Assembly: GCA_029582265.1 (NCBI GenBank)
Contig: CM055817.1
Location: forward strand, 30,016,787-30,080,786
Direction of reading: 5' to 3'
Length of the DNA stretch: 64,000 bases
DNA from: Zoroaster sp. YZ-2022
Taxonomy: Eukaryota; Echinodermata; Asteroidea; Forcipulatida; Zoroasteridae
Of the stretch, positions 11,726 to 22,900 are shown one piece after another (position 1 is the stretch's first letter; each line of letters begins with the position of its first letter). Made by a program: the position numbers and the translations under genes. The notes under the pieces are model-generated. The model was not told the DNA's origin. It searched no databases and saw only the letters and a list, made by a program, of their open reading frames with translations.

Positions 11726-12770
11726 ACGACGGTCACTGCTACTAGTAGCTAGTGGTTGTTCCGCCATATTGCTAGTGCTACTGGTTAAACTAACGATGTG
11801 TATATTGCTGCACTTATATGTACGTAAAACAATGGGACTTAACGTTACGAAAATGTCCGGCCCTCTTTACTATTTTCCTTTTTGTTAGAAATGTATGTTA
11901 TCATATGAAAAGAATGCTCACCGGTGACAGTTAAAACTGAAGCTTTTCATCCTCGTCGTCAATGTAATGGACTCATTGTAATTATCAAAAGAAACTGAAA
12001 GGAATCGGACGCACTCTGCTTTCATGTCATTTACTTAGTATTACTATAGTAATGAAATAACTACACAACGTGTGTAATATCGTTAGTAATGGTGCCTAGC
12101 TAGAGCGGCATCCGTTAAACATATGTAGGATTTGAAAAACGGTCCATAACGTATTATGCATACGTGTTGTGCACAAAGCACTGGCCCTTGAAGCTCGTTA
12201 AGAATGCAATAACAACACAACGTGTGTGGAATACTAGTATAAGGCCTATGTATTATTATTGCGTTCAAAGATCGTAATTAATTTGACCCTGCAAACAAGT
12301 CCCACTTCATCTGTTTGTGTATTATGTACAAAGATATGGAGAATTACTGCCGAATAAGGAAGCGACTTGGTCACATCAACTTTTTTCAGTGCATGTGTTT
12401 TGTACACAGATACAAAATGCGCTATAAATGATGTCATGATGACGTCACAAGACATTGCAGGCCAAAAGGCACATCTACAATACCCCACAAAATGTATATA
12501 ACTGAAAAGTTTGATGATCGGGTGTATACTTTGAGCTATGGTGATAACAAGATTGCCTAATTAAATATTCACGTGACTATAACTAAGCTTAATTAATTAA
12601 GAATTTTAGTCTAATGACATTTAGAAACTACGTCAAGGCATACAAGCTTCCATATGGTATATGATTTGACTCTTCTCATATTCAAGAAGGACTTTGCCAC
12701 GCAGACCTCTCACACGTTAAGGCAATAGGGTTTTGGTGAAAGGAAGAATAAGAAAAAATAAAAATCTTGA
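11726..12770. repeat. Dispersed block with module R2, copy 3
   Basis: About 11726-11960 matches 18296-18490 (landmarks GGTTGTTCCGCCATATTG and GGGACTTAACGTTACG). About 12265-12770 matches 18640-19140 and holds the R2 palindrome near 12429. No gene is recognised. Confidence 0.7.
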
Positions 12771-12778
12771 CAGAATAA

Positions 12779-12977
12779 TAGCTGTTCCGACTATCAGGTC
12801 GTAACAGCTAATAAAAAAATCTTGATTAGAAATAATAGCTGTTCCGACTATCAGGTCGTAACAGCCAAAAATAAAAAATCTCGACAGAAACAAAGGCTGT
12901 TCCGAGTCTCCCTCGGGAACAGCCAAAATAAAAATCTCGACAGAAACAAAGGCTGTTCCGAGTCTCGGGAACAGCTA
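12779..12977. repeat. Tandem array of four hairpin units
   Basis: Four palindromic units lie at about 12779-12811, 12837-12867, 12894-12925 and 12949-12977. They are separated by A-rich linkers of the type AAAAATCTCGACAGAAACAA. The first two have arms GCTGTTCCGAC/GTCGTAACAGC, and the last two have GCTGTTCCGAG/CTCGGGAACAGC. Arm changes are paired across the stem. Paralogous positions hold one unit (7985) or two (19169). Confidence 0.8.
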
Positions 12978-13309
12978 ACTAGACATTTAGTGTTTGTCCT
13001 ATATGGACGAACACAAGGCTGTTCAGTTGTTGGATTATGATTGTTATGATGCGACCCTCAACCTAAGGTTGTAGGCTCAAATTTTTCTTGACACTTATGA
13101 TACACAAAGTCAATCTATATTAATTTAAGACTCACGATCTTCGCTGAGATCGAACAATGGTTTATATTGCCAGTTTTAAAACATGTCACTTGAGGGCGCT
13201 ATAATATGTGGCGACGTCAGTGAATCTATATTGTTTGTAATTTTGAACCCTCACTGTTGATATGTTACACACGAACTTAAAAAATCTTCATCACATTGTT
13301 TTTGTACCC

Positions 13310-13860
13310 AAAATATTGATTTTTATTCAAACTGTGTTGAACCGGAAGTAGAGGTCATTATGAGGTCACGATACCACAGCGCATTCAATACAGTACCCAT
13401 CAAGTCTATAACTGCAAAAAGTTTTTAAGTATCGAGTGTATACTTTTGGAGTAATGGTTCAATGGATTTGCTAATTAAATAATTAAATATTCATGAGACT
13501 GTATGACGTCACAATGACGAACTTCGGTTTTTCGTACTAAGTTTTTTGATTATCTACAATTTGGTGTATAGTTTGACCCAATACAATAAAGTTTAATTTT
13601 CGGCCCTTTGCATTGTACACTGTAATTTGCAACGCTAAGAACAATGATTATGTCACTTTTAAAACCAGTGACTTGAGGGCGCTATATGAGTTTTATGGTG
13701 GACAGGTCTTAATAGATTTGCCAACTACCAAATTAAGAATTGTTGACTGGTGTGGTAATGCACAGGCTATAGAAGACAGCCACTACAGGGGCTTAAGTTG
13801 TCGTGCTGGTGTAAGCATAGCTCAATTGAGGAACAGTTGATCAAAGTTGACAATTGGATG
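13310..13860. repeat. Module R1, copy 3
   Basis: Contains CCGGAAGTAGAGGTCATTA near 13341, TTAAATATTCATGAGACTG near 13484 and TTCGGCCCTTTGCATTG near 13599. A 75-codon ORF at 13613-13840 overlaps conserved repeat sequence, but in the other copies the frame is broken, so I do not treat it as a gene. Confidence 0.75.
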
Positions 13861-15004
13861 GTTTTGAACTTTTTTGTACTAATCTATTCCTGAACATTGC
13901 ATAGAACAATAAAATCACAGATGTTCGTGAAAAAAATATTGAGGTCATGTAAATCCCTTAGTCCTTACTATTTGTATCTAGTAAAATCAGTGGTTAAACA
14001 ACTTTTTCCACTTTCACAAGCACTAACTTTCCAATTCCAGTAAATCATACAATTTCACTATAATTTTTATTTCTGTAACAAGCACGACTTAGATAAGTTT
14101 ATGCAACCAGTAATACGCCATAATTTTGTAAGTTTTCCGAGAAATGCTAAAAGTAGGGTGCGTCATTTCACGAGTGCGGCGAATTACGTACATGGACGAT
14201 ACATGGCCAGCACACTAATGACAAAATGTTAATGTTAGTTTTGTATAGTCATTAGCTGTATACTAAAACAAATAGACATGTATAATAAATGTGAAAGTGT
14301 ACATGTACATACCTTCAAATGAAAGTCCCGGCGGTAAACAAAGGGTTAAACGGTGATCGTCTTTCACTTAATTCACCGAATAATACTAACGTATGTTAAA
14401 CCAACGACACAATTCTGACATGTACGGACAACTTGTGCATCACCGGCACCGCGGTCATACTGGGGCAAACCGCTGGTATGTAGGTTACCGAGAGAAAAAT
14501 CCAATAACGAAAAGTACGTTCAGACATCGTTTTTAATTAGACCTGCTTCAGCCCACCGTGATATTTGTGTGTGTACTATGTATAAAAACATATTGAGATT
14601 CACTTGCGATTAATGAAGCGACTTGGTCACATAGTCCATGTGTTTTGTACACAGATACAAAACGCGCTATAAATGATGTCATGATGACGTCACAAGACAT
14701 TCTAGGCCAATAGGCACATCTACAGTACCCCACAAATGTATAACTGAAAAAAGTTTGATGATCGGGTGTACACTTCTTGAGATATGCTGTCCACAAGATT
14801 GCCTAATTAAATATTCACGTGCTTGTAATTGTCTCAATTAATTTAGAATCCTAGTCAAATTAATTTAGAATCTAAGTGGAAGACATAAGCTTCCATATGC
14901 TATATGATTTATACTTATGATGATTGAAAGAAGGACATTTGGTGGTCAGAAAAGTCACATGTTAAGTCAATGGGGTTTGAGGTAAAGAAAGTATAATAAT
15001 AATT
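13861..15004. repeat. Dispersed block with module R2, copy 4
   Basis: About 13900-14200 matches about 6940-7190 (ATTTGTATCTAGTAAAA, TTTATGCAACCAGTAATA). About 14205-15000 is module R2, with the CRE palindrome near 14674. No gene is recognised. Confidence 0.7.
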
Positions 15005-16476
15005 TAAAACTAGACATTTAGGGTTTTTGTCCTTTTGGACGAACACAGAGCTGTTACACGTTAATGACGTTGTGTTGTTTACAGTTAATGACCTTGACCT
15101 TAGATACTGGAGTATGCCATGAACTGTTTCAACGGAGACTGATACTGAGGGTGTCTTGTTTTATCCTGTTTGACTGGAAGGAAAGGTCAAAGTGGGTTCG
15201 TGTTAGTTAATTAATATCAGATAAGTTGTAATGTAAAGGAGTCTGCATGAAATTATCTTGACCTTTGTTTTTGAAATGTGATTGTCCTTAGGAAGAACAC
15301 AAAGCTGTTACATGATTCATAATGTGTGGTTTATTTGCATTTCATTCGTGAGGACGTTTGGGTGCAGTCAAAAATAATAAGAGATTCCTAAGTTCTATTT
15401 TTGTTCTAACATGTTAACAGCATTGTTTTTGTACCCTAAAATATTGATTTTTATTCAAACTTCCTGTTAAACCGGAAGTAGAGGTCATTATGAGGTCACG
15501 ATACCACAGCGCACATTCACAGTACCCATCAAGTCTATAACTGCAAAAGTTTAAGTATCGAGTGTATACTTCGAGTTAAGGTTCAAAATGGATTTGCTAA
15601 TTAAATATTCATGAGACTGTAAATGGAAACCGGATGACATCACAATGACGAAATTAAGTTTTCATACTAAGTTTACAATTTGGTGTATAGTTTGACCCAA
15701 TACGATAAAGTTTAAATTTTCGGCCCTTTGCATTGTACACTGTAATTTGCAACGCTAAGAACAATGGTTATGTCACTTTTAAAACCGGTGACTTGAGGGC
15801 GCTATATGAGTTTTATGGTGGACAGGTCTTTAATAGATTTGTCAACTACCAAATTAAGAATTGTTGACTGGTAATGCACAGGTTATAGAAGACAGCCACT
15901 ACAGGGGCTTAAGTTGTCGTGCTGGTGTAAGTATAGCTCAATTGAGGAACAAAGGATCAAAGTTGCCAATTGGATGGTTTTGGGAAAGTAAAACTTGTAA
16001 GAAGTACAACTCTATTAAATATATAGAAAACTGTTTTAAAGAACTTACAAAATAAATAATAAGTGGGTTCTTTCCACACTAATGGGTACATATTATGATA
16101 ACTATTGAGTGTGACATGGAGTGGTCAAATAAAGGCAACTGTTTTGTCCTAATCTATTCCTCGAACATTCTTAGCATTTAATGATTGTGCATAACAAATA
16201 ATAAGAAAATAATATTGGTACTTAAGAAATTACAGGATCATCTTTAAGAGATGTTTGTAACATGGACAGACATTTTGTTTGAAAATCGACAGGAAAGTGA
16301 TAATAGAATTAAATAATTACTCAAATGCTTTTTCATTTACATCCCTAACCCCTTTGGATTGTTATGAGCCAAAAGTAAGACATCTGGGTATTTAAGAAAT
16401 TAGCATGTGAATATATTCAGAGGTAACGTGGACAGACAATTTTGTGACAAATGTCTGCCCACGTTACAAAAACATA
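15005..16476. repeat. Module R1, copy 4, with extension
   Basis: 15005-15960 is the R1 block. 15960-16360 is the extension shared with 8935-9345. 16360-16476 is sequence without a counterpart in copy 2, where the minisatellite intervenes. No coding sequence is recognised. Confidence 0.7.
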
Positions 16477-17815
16477 ATATTTTGAAGATGATCCCTGTTA
16501 TTTGTTTAATACCAGGAGGGTTGTCTTGATTTTTCAGGTAACAATCCTTAGGGGAATAGCATTATAAAGGGACATGTGAGTGAATAAATCTGTTCTATTA
16601 GTACTTTTAGTCAATTTCTAAATAAATGTCTGTCCATGTTACAAACATATATATCTTTAAAGAAGATTCCTTGTAATTACTTAATTACTTAGAAAGTTGT
16701 TCAATTTTGAAAAGCACAACCTCAAGGCACTTGGAATGTACACAGAAAAAGTTATGAGAAAAAGTACTTCATTTTATTATCAATGTCCCATGTTCCTAAA
16801 ATGTCACACTTTTGTACATTAGTGTGGAAAGACCCAAATACATAATTTCGTAAGTTAAGGTTGGTGTTAAAAGGAAAGACAAAGTGTATGTCAGAGCTAT
16901 AAGAAATAGTTTGCGTGGGTAGTGAACTCATTGTACAGTTATCCTTCAAATTACATTGTGTTGTGACTTCGTATAAGTTTGTAAGGCGATCTTAACAAGG
17001 TAATGATGTGTTCCTTGTAGAAAGATGCACTATTGTGTTTCTTGTATGTGACTAACAGGTAGTCGTAACAGCTAATTAAAGTTATTGCTTGAAGGTGGGC
17101 TTATCGTCACGATCAATAGGACATGGAATCAGAGTTCAACTTCAAGTTTAACCCAGTGACTGAAAATAATACTCACATAATGAGGTCATAGTCATATTTA
17201 TGTTACTGCTGCATAAATGAGCCAGTAATTTTTAGGTAAAACTTGTAGCTTTGCATGGTGAGGATGATAAGTAAGACTAATTGCGGTGACACCATGTGGA
17301 ATCTCAATTGAGTAGTATTGTTTCTGAAGATCTGGTAACTGATTTCGATTAGTATGCTCTGATCGTCCTCAGGAGAATGAGGACGATCAGAGCATACTGA
17401 TCGAAACGTCGAGTTGTACCCCCAGTTCTTTTCACAGTAATTTTTAGTCACTGTGTTCATCTTAAACTAGGATGCCGATTCCATGCCCTGTTTGTAGAAA
17501 GTCTGCTCTGATCGTGACGATACTGTCCCTTTAACATCTTTACACCAATTCTGTTTATGGGATTGATGGTCAGTACTATCCCAATGCGTGCATACAAATA
17601 AATAGGTACTTTACTACTTAACTTTAATTTGTGCACAAACTGAAGATTTTTTGAGAATTCTTGTTATACAAAATATGGTTTAGTAATTCGAAAATAGCGG
17701 AATTCATGCTCAATTCCTTATAACCAATCTCCCCAAGCCTTACCGGTTGATATCTGATCGTCGTAGTGAGTGAATGGTTCAGTTTTCAAAGTCCTTGTTT
17801 CATTTACGACGGTCA
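16477..17815. repeat. Dispersed block, copy B
   Basis: Direct repeat of 10440-11536, enlarged by the insertion at about 17235-17440. Landmarks are the same as in copy A. No gene is recognised. Inserts present in only one of the two copies show which pieces arrived after the duplication. Confidence 0.8.
17227..17445 (+). mobile_element. Insertion with a Penelope-like terminal motif, in a MITE
   Basis: The target phrase CAGTAATTTTTAG stands on both sides (about 17222-17234 and 17441-17453). The paralogue at about 11168 has it once, so a 13-bp duplication is visible. The insert holds GGACGATCAGAGCATACTGA, then TCGAAACGTC. From memory this resembles termini of Penelope-like elements, where a hammerhead-like core occurs. 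Here the stem CGATCAG/CTGATCG followed by AAACGTC is present, but the CTGANGA box reads ATGAGGA. A relative lies at 51948-52203. Confidence 0.5.
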
Positions 17816-18298
17816 GGGTGCACCCCACTAAATAGTGAGGAATTCATGCGCCGAGCTGTTTATCATAAAGTGTATGCCCTCAAATTTTTCTGAAAAACAA
17901 AGATTTGAGGCCCATTCATTTGATGGATTGTAAAGATGGCCCACTATCATAACCCGGGGGTCCTTGGCTTCCAACTGTGAGTATTTTTTGGACACACTAG
18001 GCCCTGAAAAGTGGTCCTAATTTGATTTCAAGCGTAAGGCCTTTTTCCAAAATGGGCTGCTTTTCAGTGTGGACGTTTTCACTACTGTAGAGGGTGGTTT
18101 TCATTGGGATGAGAATAACTCCCTGGAAACCTGGACTTTAGACAGTGAATAGAGAAGAAAATAAAAGGTTATATATCGATCAATATTTTTTCTTTTGGTT
18201 TTAAAAACTGTGGGACTTCTAAGTATTTTTTAATGATTTTTGAATATTGGGTATTTAGCACTGTTTACTATGGGAGTTTATTTAGTTGGGTGCACCCG
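17816..18298. mobile_element. DNA element with GGGTGCACCC termini
   Basis: The left end GGGTGCACCCCACTAAATAG and the right end, read inverted (GGGTGCACCCAACTAAATAA), form terminal inverted repeats. The 4-bp GTCA is duplicated at both borders. The paralogue near 11727 has GACGGTCACTGC uninterrupted, which is the empty site. The interior holds no transposase-like ORF, so it is non-autonomous. I cannot name the superfamily. Confidence 0.75.
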
Positions 18299-19168
18299 TC
18301 ACTGCTACTTGCTAGTGGTTGTTCCGCCATATTGCTACTGGTTAAACTAACGATGTGTATATTGCTGCACTTACATGTACGTAAAACAATGGGACTTAAC
18401 GTTACGAAAATGTCCGGCCCTCTTTTACAATTTTCCTTTTTGCTAGAAATGTATGCTATCATATGAAAAGAATGCTCACCGGTGACAGTTCAAATCAGCT
18501 TTTCATCATCGTCGCCAATGTAATGGACTCATTATAATTATCAAAATGAAACTGAAAGGAATCGGACGCACTTGATTTCATGTCATTTACATGTAGGAAT
18601 GCAGTACAACGTGTGTGGAGGGATCTATGTATTATTATTGCGTACAAAGATCGTAATTAATTGACCGCAAACAAGTCCCACGTCATATCTGTTTGTGTAT
18701 TATGTACAAAGATATGGAGAATTACTGCCGAATAAGGAAGCGACATGGTCACATCAACTTTTTCAGTGCATGTGTTTTGTACACAGATACAAAACGCGCT
18801 ATAAATGATGTCATGATGACGTCACAGGACATTGCAGGCCAAAAGGCACATCTACAGTACCCCACAAATGTATAACTGAAAAAAGTTTGATGATCGGGTG
18901 TACACTTCTTGAGCTATGGTGATAACAAGATTGCCTAATTAAATATTCACGTGACTATAACTAAGCTAATTAATTAAGAATTTTAGTCTAATGACATTTA
19001 GAAACTAAGTCAAGGCATAAGCTTCCATATGGTATATGAGTTGACTCTTTCTGACAATGCTAAGAAGGCCATTTGCCGCGAAGAAAGTGCACGTGTTAAT
19101 GCAATGGGGTTTTGCCGGAAATAAAGAATAATGTATAATAAAAAATAATAAAAATCTTGACAGAAACA
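18299..19168. repeat. Dispersed block with module R2, copy 5
   Basis: Matches 11726-11960 and 12265-12770, with the R2 palindrome near 18806. Two short overlapping ORFs on opposite strands near 18.3 kb have no recognisable domain. Confidence 0.7.
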
Positions 19169-19256
19169 ATAGCTGTTCCGACTAACAGGTCGTAACAGCT
19201 AAAAATAAAAATCTCGACAGAAACAAAGGCTGTTCCGAGTCTCTCGGGAACAGCCA
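19169..19256. repeat. Tandem array of two hairpin units
   Basis: One unit has GAC/GTC-type arms (about 19169-19201). The other has GAG/CTC-type arms (about 19226-19256). They are separated by the same A-rich linker as at 12.8 kb. Confidence 0.75.
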
Positions 19257-19755
19257 ATAATACTTGATATCAATGACAATACATATGACAAGCTTCATAT
19301 ATTTATTACATTATTTATTAAATGATACAAAAAATAAGGATATCCAGTTTCACATTGGCAGTACCTACATGTATGTTAATGGGATGGAAAATAAACTGTA
19401 TACAGCTGTTTTATTTTTAATAATAATGATAATGTCATTCATATAACTACTTTTCTAAAGTTTTCAAAGCTGCCATTTCAGAAATCCCCTTCTCTTCCAT
19501 GATAAGTGTCCTGGGTTCTTTTTACATACATTACTCAAAACAAAGGACCTCCATCCATCTGAATGATGATATTATAGGCCCTACTGAGCCCCAGACCTCT
19601 ATGCCCAGACTAATCACACAACCACAAACATGGAATGGCCTCCCATCCAAGTAGATTGACTGTGGTCAATGTTGCTTAACATAGGCATTCATGCCACTGG
19701 CTCTTCCATTGAGCTAAATGTCTGGAAAATATGGGACTAATGTAAATGTTTTCAA
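19257..19755. repeat. SINE-like 490-bp block, copy 1 of 3
   Basis: Direct copies are at 34771-35265 and 62922-63420. All begin TAATACTTGATATCAATGAC. The right half, TCCTGGGTTCTTTT to CCTCCCATCCAAGT and GTTGCTTAACATAGGC, is laid out like the body of the SINE at 1585, so it is probably a decayed SINE. The left boundary directly abuts the hairpin array. Confidence 0.65.
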
Positions 19756-20894
19756 TCCTAGACATATTTTGTGCAAAAAATAGTTTTGGAATATTGCTTA
19801 TATTTATAAAGGATTGACATCAATGGAGATTTGCCTCTCCCAACTCTGGCCTTCCTTACCAATAAGCCAATTCAAATATACCAACTGGCCCTTAAAACAG
19901 AAATGTAAAGTTGTCACCATTGATATAAAAATGTTTAAAAAAAATGCTCATATATTAAAATTTACTTCATACATGTATAAGCTTATAATTAAGAATGTGG
20001 TTGTAAAACACTTTGTTTAGGTAATTGAGCTGAAAGGGTCGTTGACACCCAGAGTATTCCTCAATGGTACCCAAATATCCTCTATTGCCTGGGTACCATT
20101 TGGGAGTACCCTAGGTGACAATGACCCCTAATACCCCTGTGGCATTTATACAGTTAGAAGTCATAGTGAGCTAATAACATTGAACTGTACCAAATGGTTA
20201 TAACAATCATGAACATTGCCTCCCAGTGTTTGTAATAGCATTCACAGAAAGGAATCACTTTAACCAAACACCACTATAGTGAATATTTTGTTTGGATGTG
20301 TACTGGATTGGCCCCATGATGGATGTTCATTATATAGCAGAGTTGCATATTCATCACAGTAAAGAAATCTACAAAATAAAATAACACAAATAATAATACA
20401 CATTTTAAAATATAAAATCAAATAGAGGTATACAAACTAAGACAGAGGCATATCATTCATAGTGCAGTTTGTAATAATTGGTTTGGCAAGGAATGTATAC
20501 ATGTATCATCAAATATCCTGATGAATAATAGATTTATGTTATGTCTTCGGTAAGATCTAATTTCAAAATTGATCCACTCCAAATGTTACTTTTCAAGGAA
20601 CTTGTGGGAAGTGTTCAATATCTATTCAGATATTGAACAACAAATTTCATGATCTCATTATGATTTTGTCAGCAACAACCAATAATGTGTTTATCTGTTT
20701 TCTTCTTGATCAACAATTCTGCACATTTAGCCTAATGTGTAAAGGTTCCTAAATTCAGGGAAAGCAAACATCTTTTCCAAAAAATAATTTTGTTTGTCCG
20801 ATTTTGAAATTAACACTCAAAATGTGAATACTTATTGATTTTGTTTCCCTTGTGAACAACCTATTTTAGCTGAGCAGAATATCCAGCATTAAAA
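19756..20894. other. Non-coding; holds a thrice-occurring block with a 3'-UTR fragment
   Basis: About 20005-20560 recurs at about 50155-50640. Its right part recurs at 57960-58257 (landmarks TTGGATGTGTACTGGATTGG and AAGACAGAGGCATATCATTC). At 50.6 kb this sequence is the minus-strand 3' UTR and end of the zinc-finger gene's last exon, so here it is a 3' fragment cut off near 20497. About 20560-20890 shows nothing recognisable. Confidence 0.6.
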
Positions 20895-21370
20895 CCTGTC
20901 TCCCATACCAAGTTCTCTCATTGTCTTTCAGCATAAAACCTAGCCTGTCTCCCATAATCCTTGCCAAGTTCTCTCACTGTATTTCAGCATAAAACCTAGC
21001 CTGTCTTCCATAATCCATGCCAAGTTCTCTCATTATATTTCAGCATAAAACCTAGCCTGTCTCCCATACAAGTTCTCTCACTGTATTTCAGCATAAAACC
21101 TAGCCTGTCTCCCATAATCCATGCCACGTTCTCTCATTGTCTTTCAGCATAAAACCTAGCCTGTCTCCCCATAATCCATGCCAAGTTCTCTCATTGTCTT
21201 TCCAGCAAAAACCTGGCCTGTCTCCCATAAATCCATGCCAAGTTCTCTCATTGTCTTTCAGCATAAACCTAGCCTGTCTCCCATAATCCATGCCAAGTTC
21301 TCTCATTGTCTTTCAGCATTAAAACCTGGCCTGTCTCCCATACTCCATTTCAAGTTCTCTCAAATTATCT
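20895..21370 (-). repeat. Minisatellite derived from an rbsn coding exon
   Basis: About eight units of 55-60 bp repeat the phrase GCCTGTCTCCCATAATCCAT, then GCCAAGTTCTCTCATTGTC. The right-most unit passes without a break into the rbsn exon at 21371. There, on the minus strand, the same sequence encodes the end of the Rab-binding helix (residues like RMLEDNLRELEMEYGRQA). Units further left have lost bases and contain stops, so they are non-coding derivatives. Two-unit copies also lie at 35277-35443 and 63429-63597. Confidence 0.8.
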
Positions 21371-21921
21371 TCCAGCATTCTCACTTCGTCCGTTCGATGC
21401 ATCTCTTTAGCTTGTCTGATGTAATTCCTAATAATATTCATCTAATAATATTCATCCTAATAATATTCATCTGTTGCATCATTGGATTGTCAGACGATGC
21501 CATGAGCTCTGCTTCACTCACAACAGATGGTTTCCAACCCCCTTCTAATGTTTTAGCTCCGCCTGCTGAACCTTTGGTTGGTGATGTTTCTTGTCTACTC
21601 TTAGTTAGATTCAAAGGCCAGCTTGGTATTCGGGCGTGGCCCTTTTTCACCATTCTTTCCAATGATTTTTGTTCTTGTTTCTCCTGGTGGAGCCGTTCTT
21701 GTCTTTGTGCTTCCAGCTCTGCTTCTTTCTCCATTTGGATCCGGCGGGAGATTGCCACCCTGCGTTCATCCTGGAGTTTCTCAAGTTCTTCTTTCGTTGG
21801 CAGGGTAACCATAGCTTGCATGTTAGTTTGCAAGAAGAGAGTGCAGTGGGTTCGGATTTTCTGGTACAACCTTTGATGGGCGGGGCTAGAGGTAGACGTA
21901 CTGAGAGATAAGATTCTCTTG
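21371..21921 (-). CDS. rbsn: Rabenosyn-5, exon with first Rab-binding helix (partly broken)
   Basis: Rabenosyn-5 is an early-endosome Rab4/Rab5 effector. This exon follows an acceptor TTTTTATAG at 21922. In order it reads SKRIL-type sequence, a TLPTKEELEKLQ block (the family has SLPTKEQFEELK), a charged coiled-coil stretch (EKEAELEAQRQERLHQEKQE), a linker, and DNPMMQQMNIIR leading into the Rab-binding helix RQAKEMHRTDEVRMLE. Between MNIIR and NYIRQ the 14-15-base phrase ATGAATATTATTAG is present three times and shifts the frame, so the helix is not readable in frame as written. The entry phase matches the preceding exon at 22814. The 3' end merges into a minisatellite and no good donor is visible. 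Confidence 0.85.
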
Positions 21922-22148
21922 CTATAAAAATATAAGTAAAGATGACAAAATCCTGAATATCACAGATCAATCTGTAAATCATTTTGACAAGTACAATTTT
22001 ACACCACTACTGTGTTTTCCACACTGGAAAAATCACAATGACCATTTGCTTAAATTTCTGAGTAACCTTGTAACATTAGTCAACCTAATAGGGGTGGATC
22101 CAGGGTGGCAAAGAAAGGGGAAAACAGAAGTATGGTACATTGACAAAC

Positions 22149-22375
22149 ATTAAAGGGAGAGTATCGTCATGGTCAGAGCAGACTTTCAACCGAGCATGGA
22201 ATCAGTGTCCTAGTTTTAAGATGAACACAGTGACTGATAATTACTGGCCCATTTATGCAGCAGCAACAGTAATATGACCTTATCATGTGGGGTATTATTT
22301 TCAGTCACTGAGTTAATCTAAAACTAGCACCTGATTCCATGCCCTGTTGATCGTTATGATATTGTCCCTTTAATT
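22149..22375. mobile_element. Palindromic TTAA-type MITE (best reference copy)
   Basis: The ends read TTAAAGGGA and TCCCTTTAA as inverted repeats, followed inward by TATCGTCATGGTCAGAGCAG and its inverse. The interior repeats GACTGA/TCAGTC inversions around AACAGTAATATGACC. TTAA borders with AGGG ends fit the Kolobok-type pattern as I recall it. Family copies are at 4600, 11040, 17095, 30302, 37288 (split) and 56777. Confidence 0.75.
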
Positions 22376-22813
22376 GGTGCCATCCTTCATTAAAAACTGT
22401 GACAATTCAATTTTGTGTTATATACACATGTAGATCAAATTTAGTTTTGCTTCAACAATCTGTTACCTAACCCAAAGTTTACAATTGTTGATCTTTTGAA
22501 GTTTGCATAAAATTGTGCTTTCTTTAAAAGGAAAAATTGACCTTTAAATTTAAAAATAACCAAATGATCAAATTTTAATGTAAAATTCAAAGCCGATGAT
22601 GGTATTAATCTTCCTGAAAATTTTTTGTTTTCAATTAAAAAATTCAATTATAACCAGGAAAGGGAAAGAGTACTCTTTCCTAAATTCTACATAACAATTC
22701 TACAAAACAATCTGAATGCAATTTCACATTTTTCTTTAGTGATTAAGCCGACAATTTCACAGGTTGGTTGTTTAATATATAAATCTTGATTCAGTGATAG
22801 CAAGCATAATTAC
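22376..22813. other. rbsn intron sequence, nothing recognised
   Basis: AT-rich intron between the rbsn exons at 21371 and 22814. The ORFs are short and without domains. Confidence 0.5.
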
Positions 22814-22900
22814 CTGATTACATCAATCAGATCAAAGTTTTTTAGTATTTTGGTCCGTTCTCTCTCCAAGAAATCTCGGCTATGAGTTGAGCTTCCTGAT
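22814..22900 (-). CDS. rbsn: Rabenosyn-5, post-FYVE helical exon
   Basis: The minus-strand exon sits between acceptor ATCTGTAG and donor AGGTAATT. It encodes SGSSTHSRDFLERERTKI followed by LKNFDLIDVI, aligning by eye with the family's HASDLRVEVQKVYELIDALS region after the FYVE finger. Entry phase (2) and exit phase (2) fit the neighbouring exons at 26225 and 21921 exactly. Confidence 0.85.

Noticed and set aside
20895..21370. CRISPR-like or telomeric repeat
   Set aside because: Units align with the neighbouring rbsn coding exon and have no spacers.
21178..21876. 232-codon plus-strand ORF as a gene
   Set aside because: It is the antisense shadow of the rbsn exon and its minisatellite.
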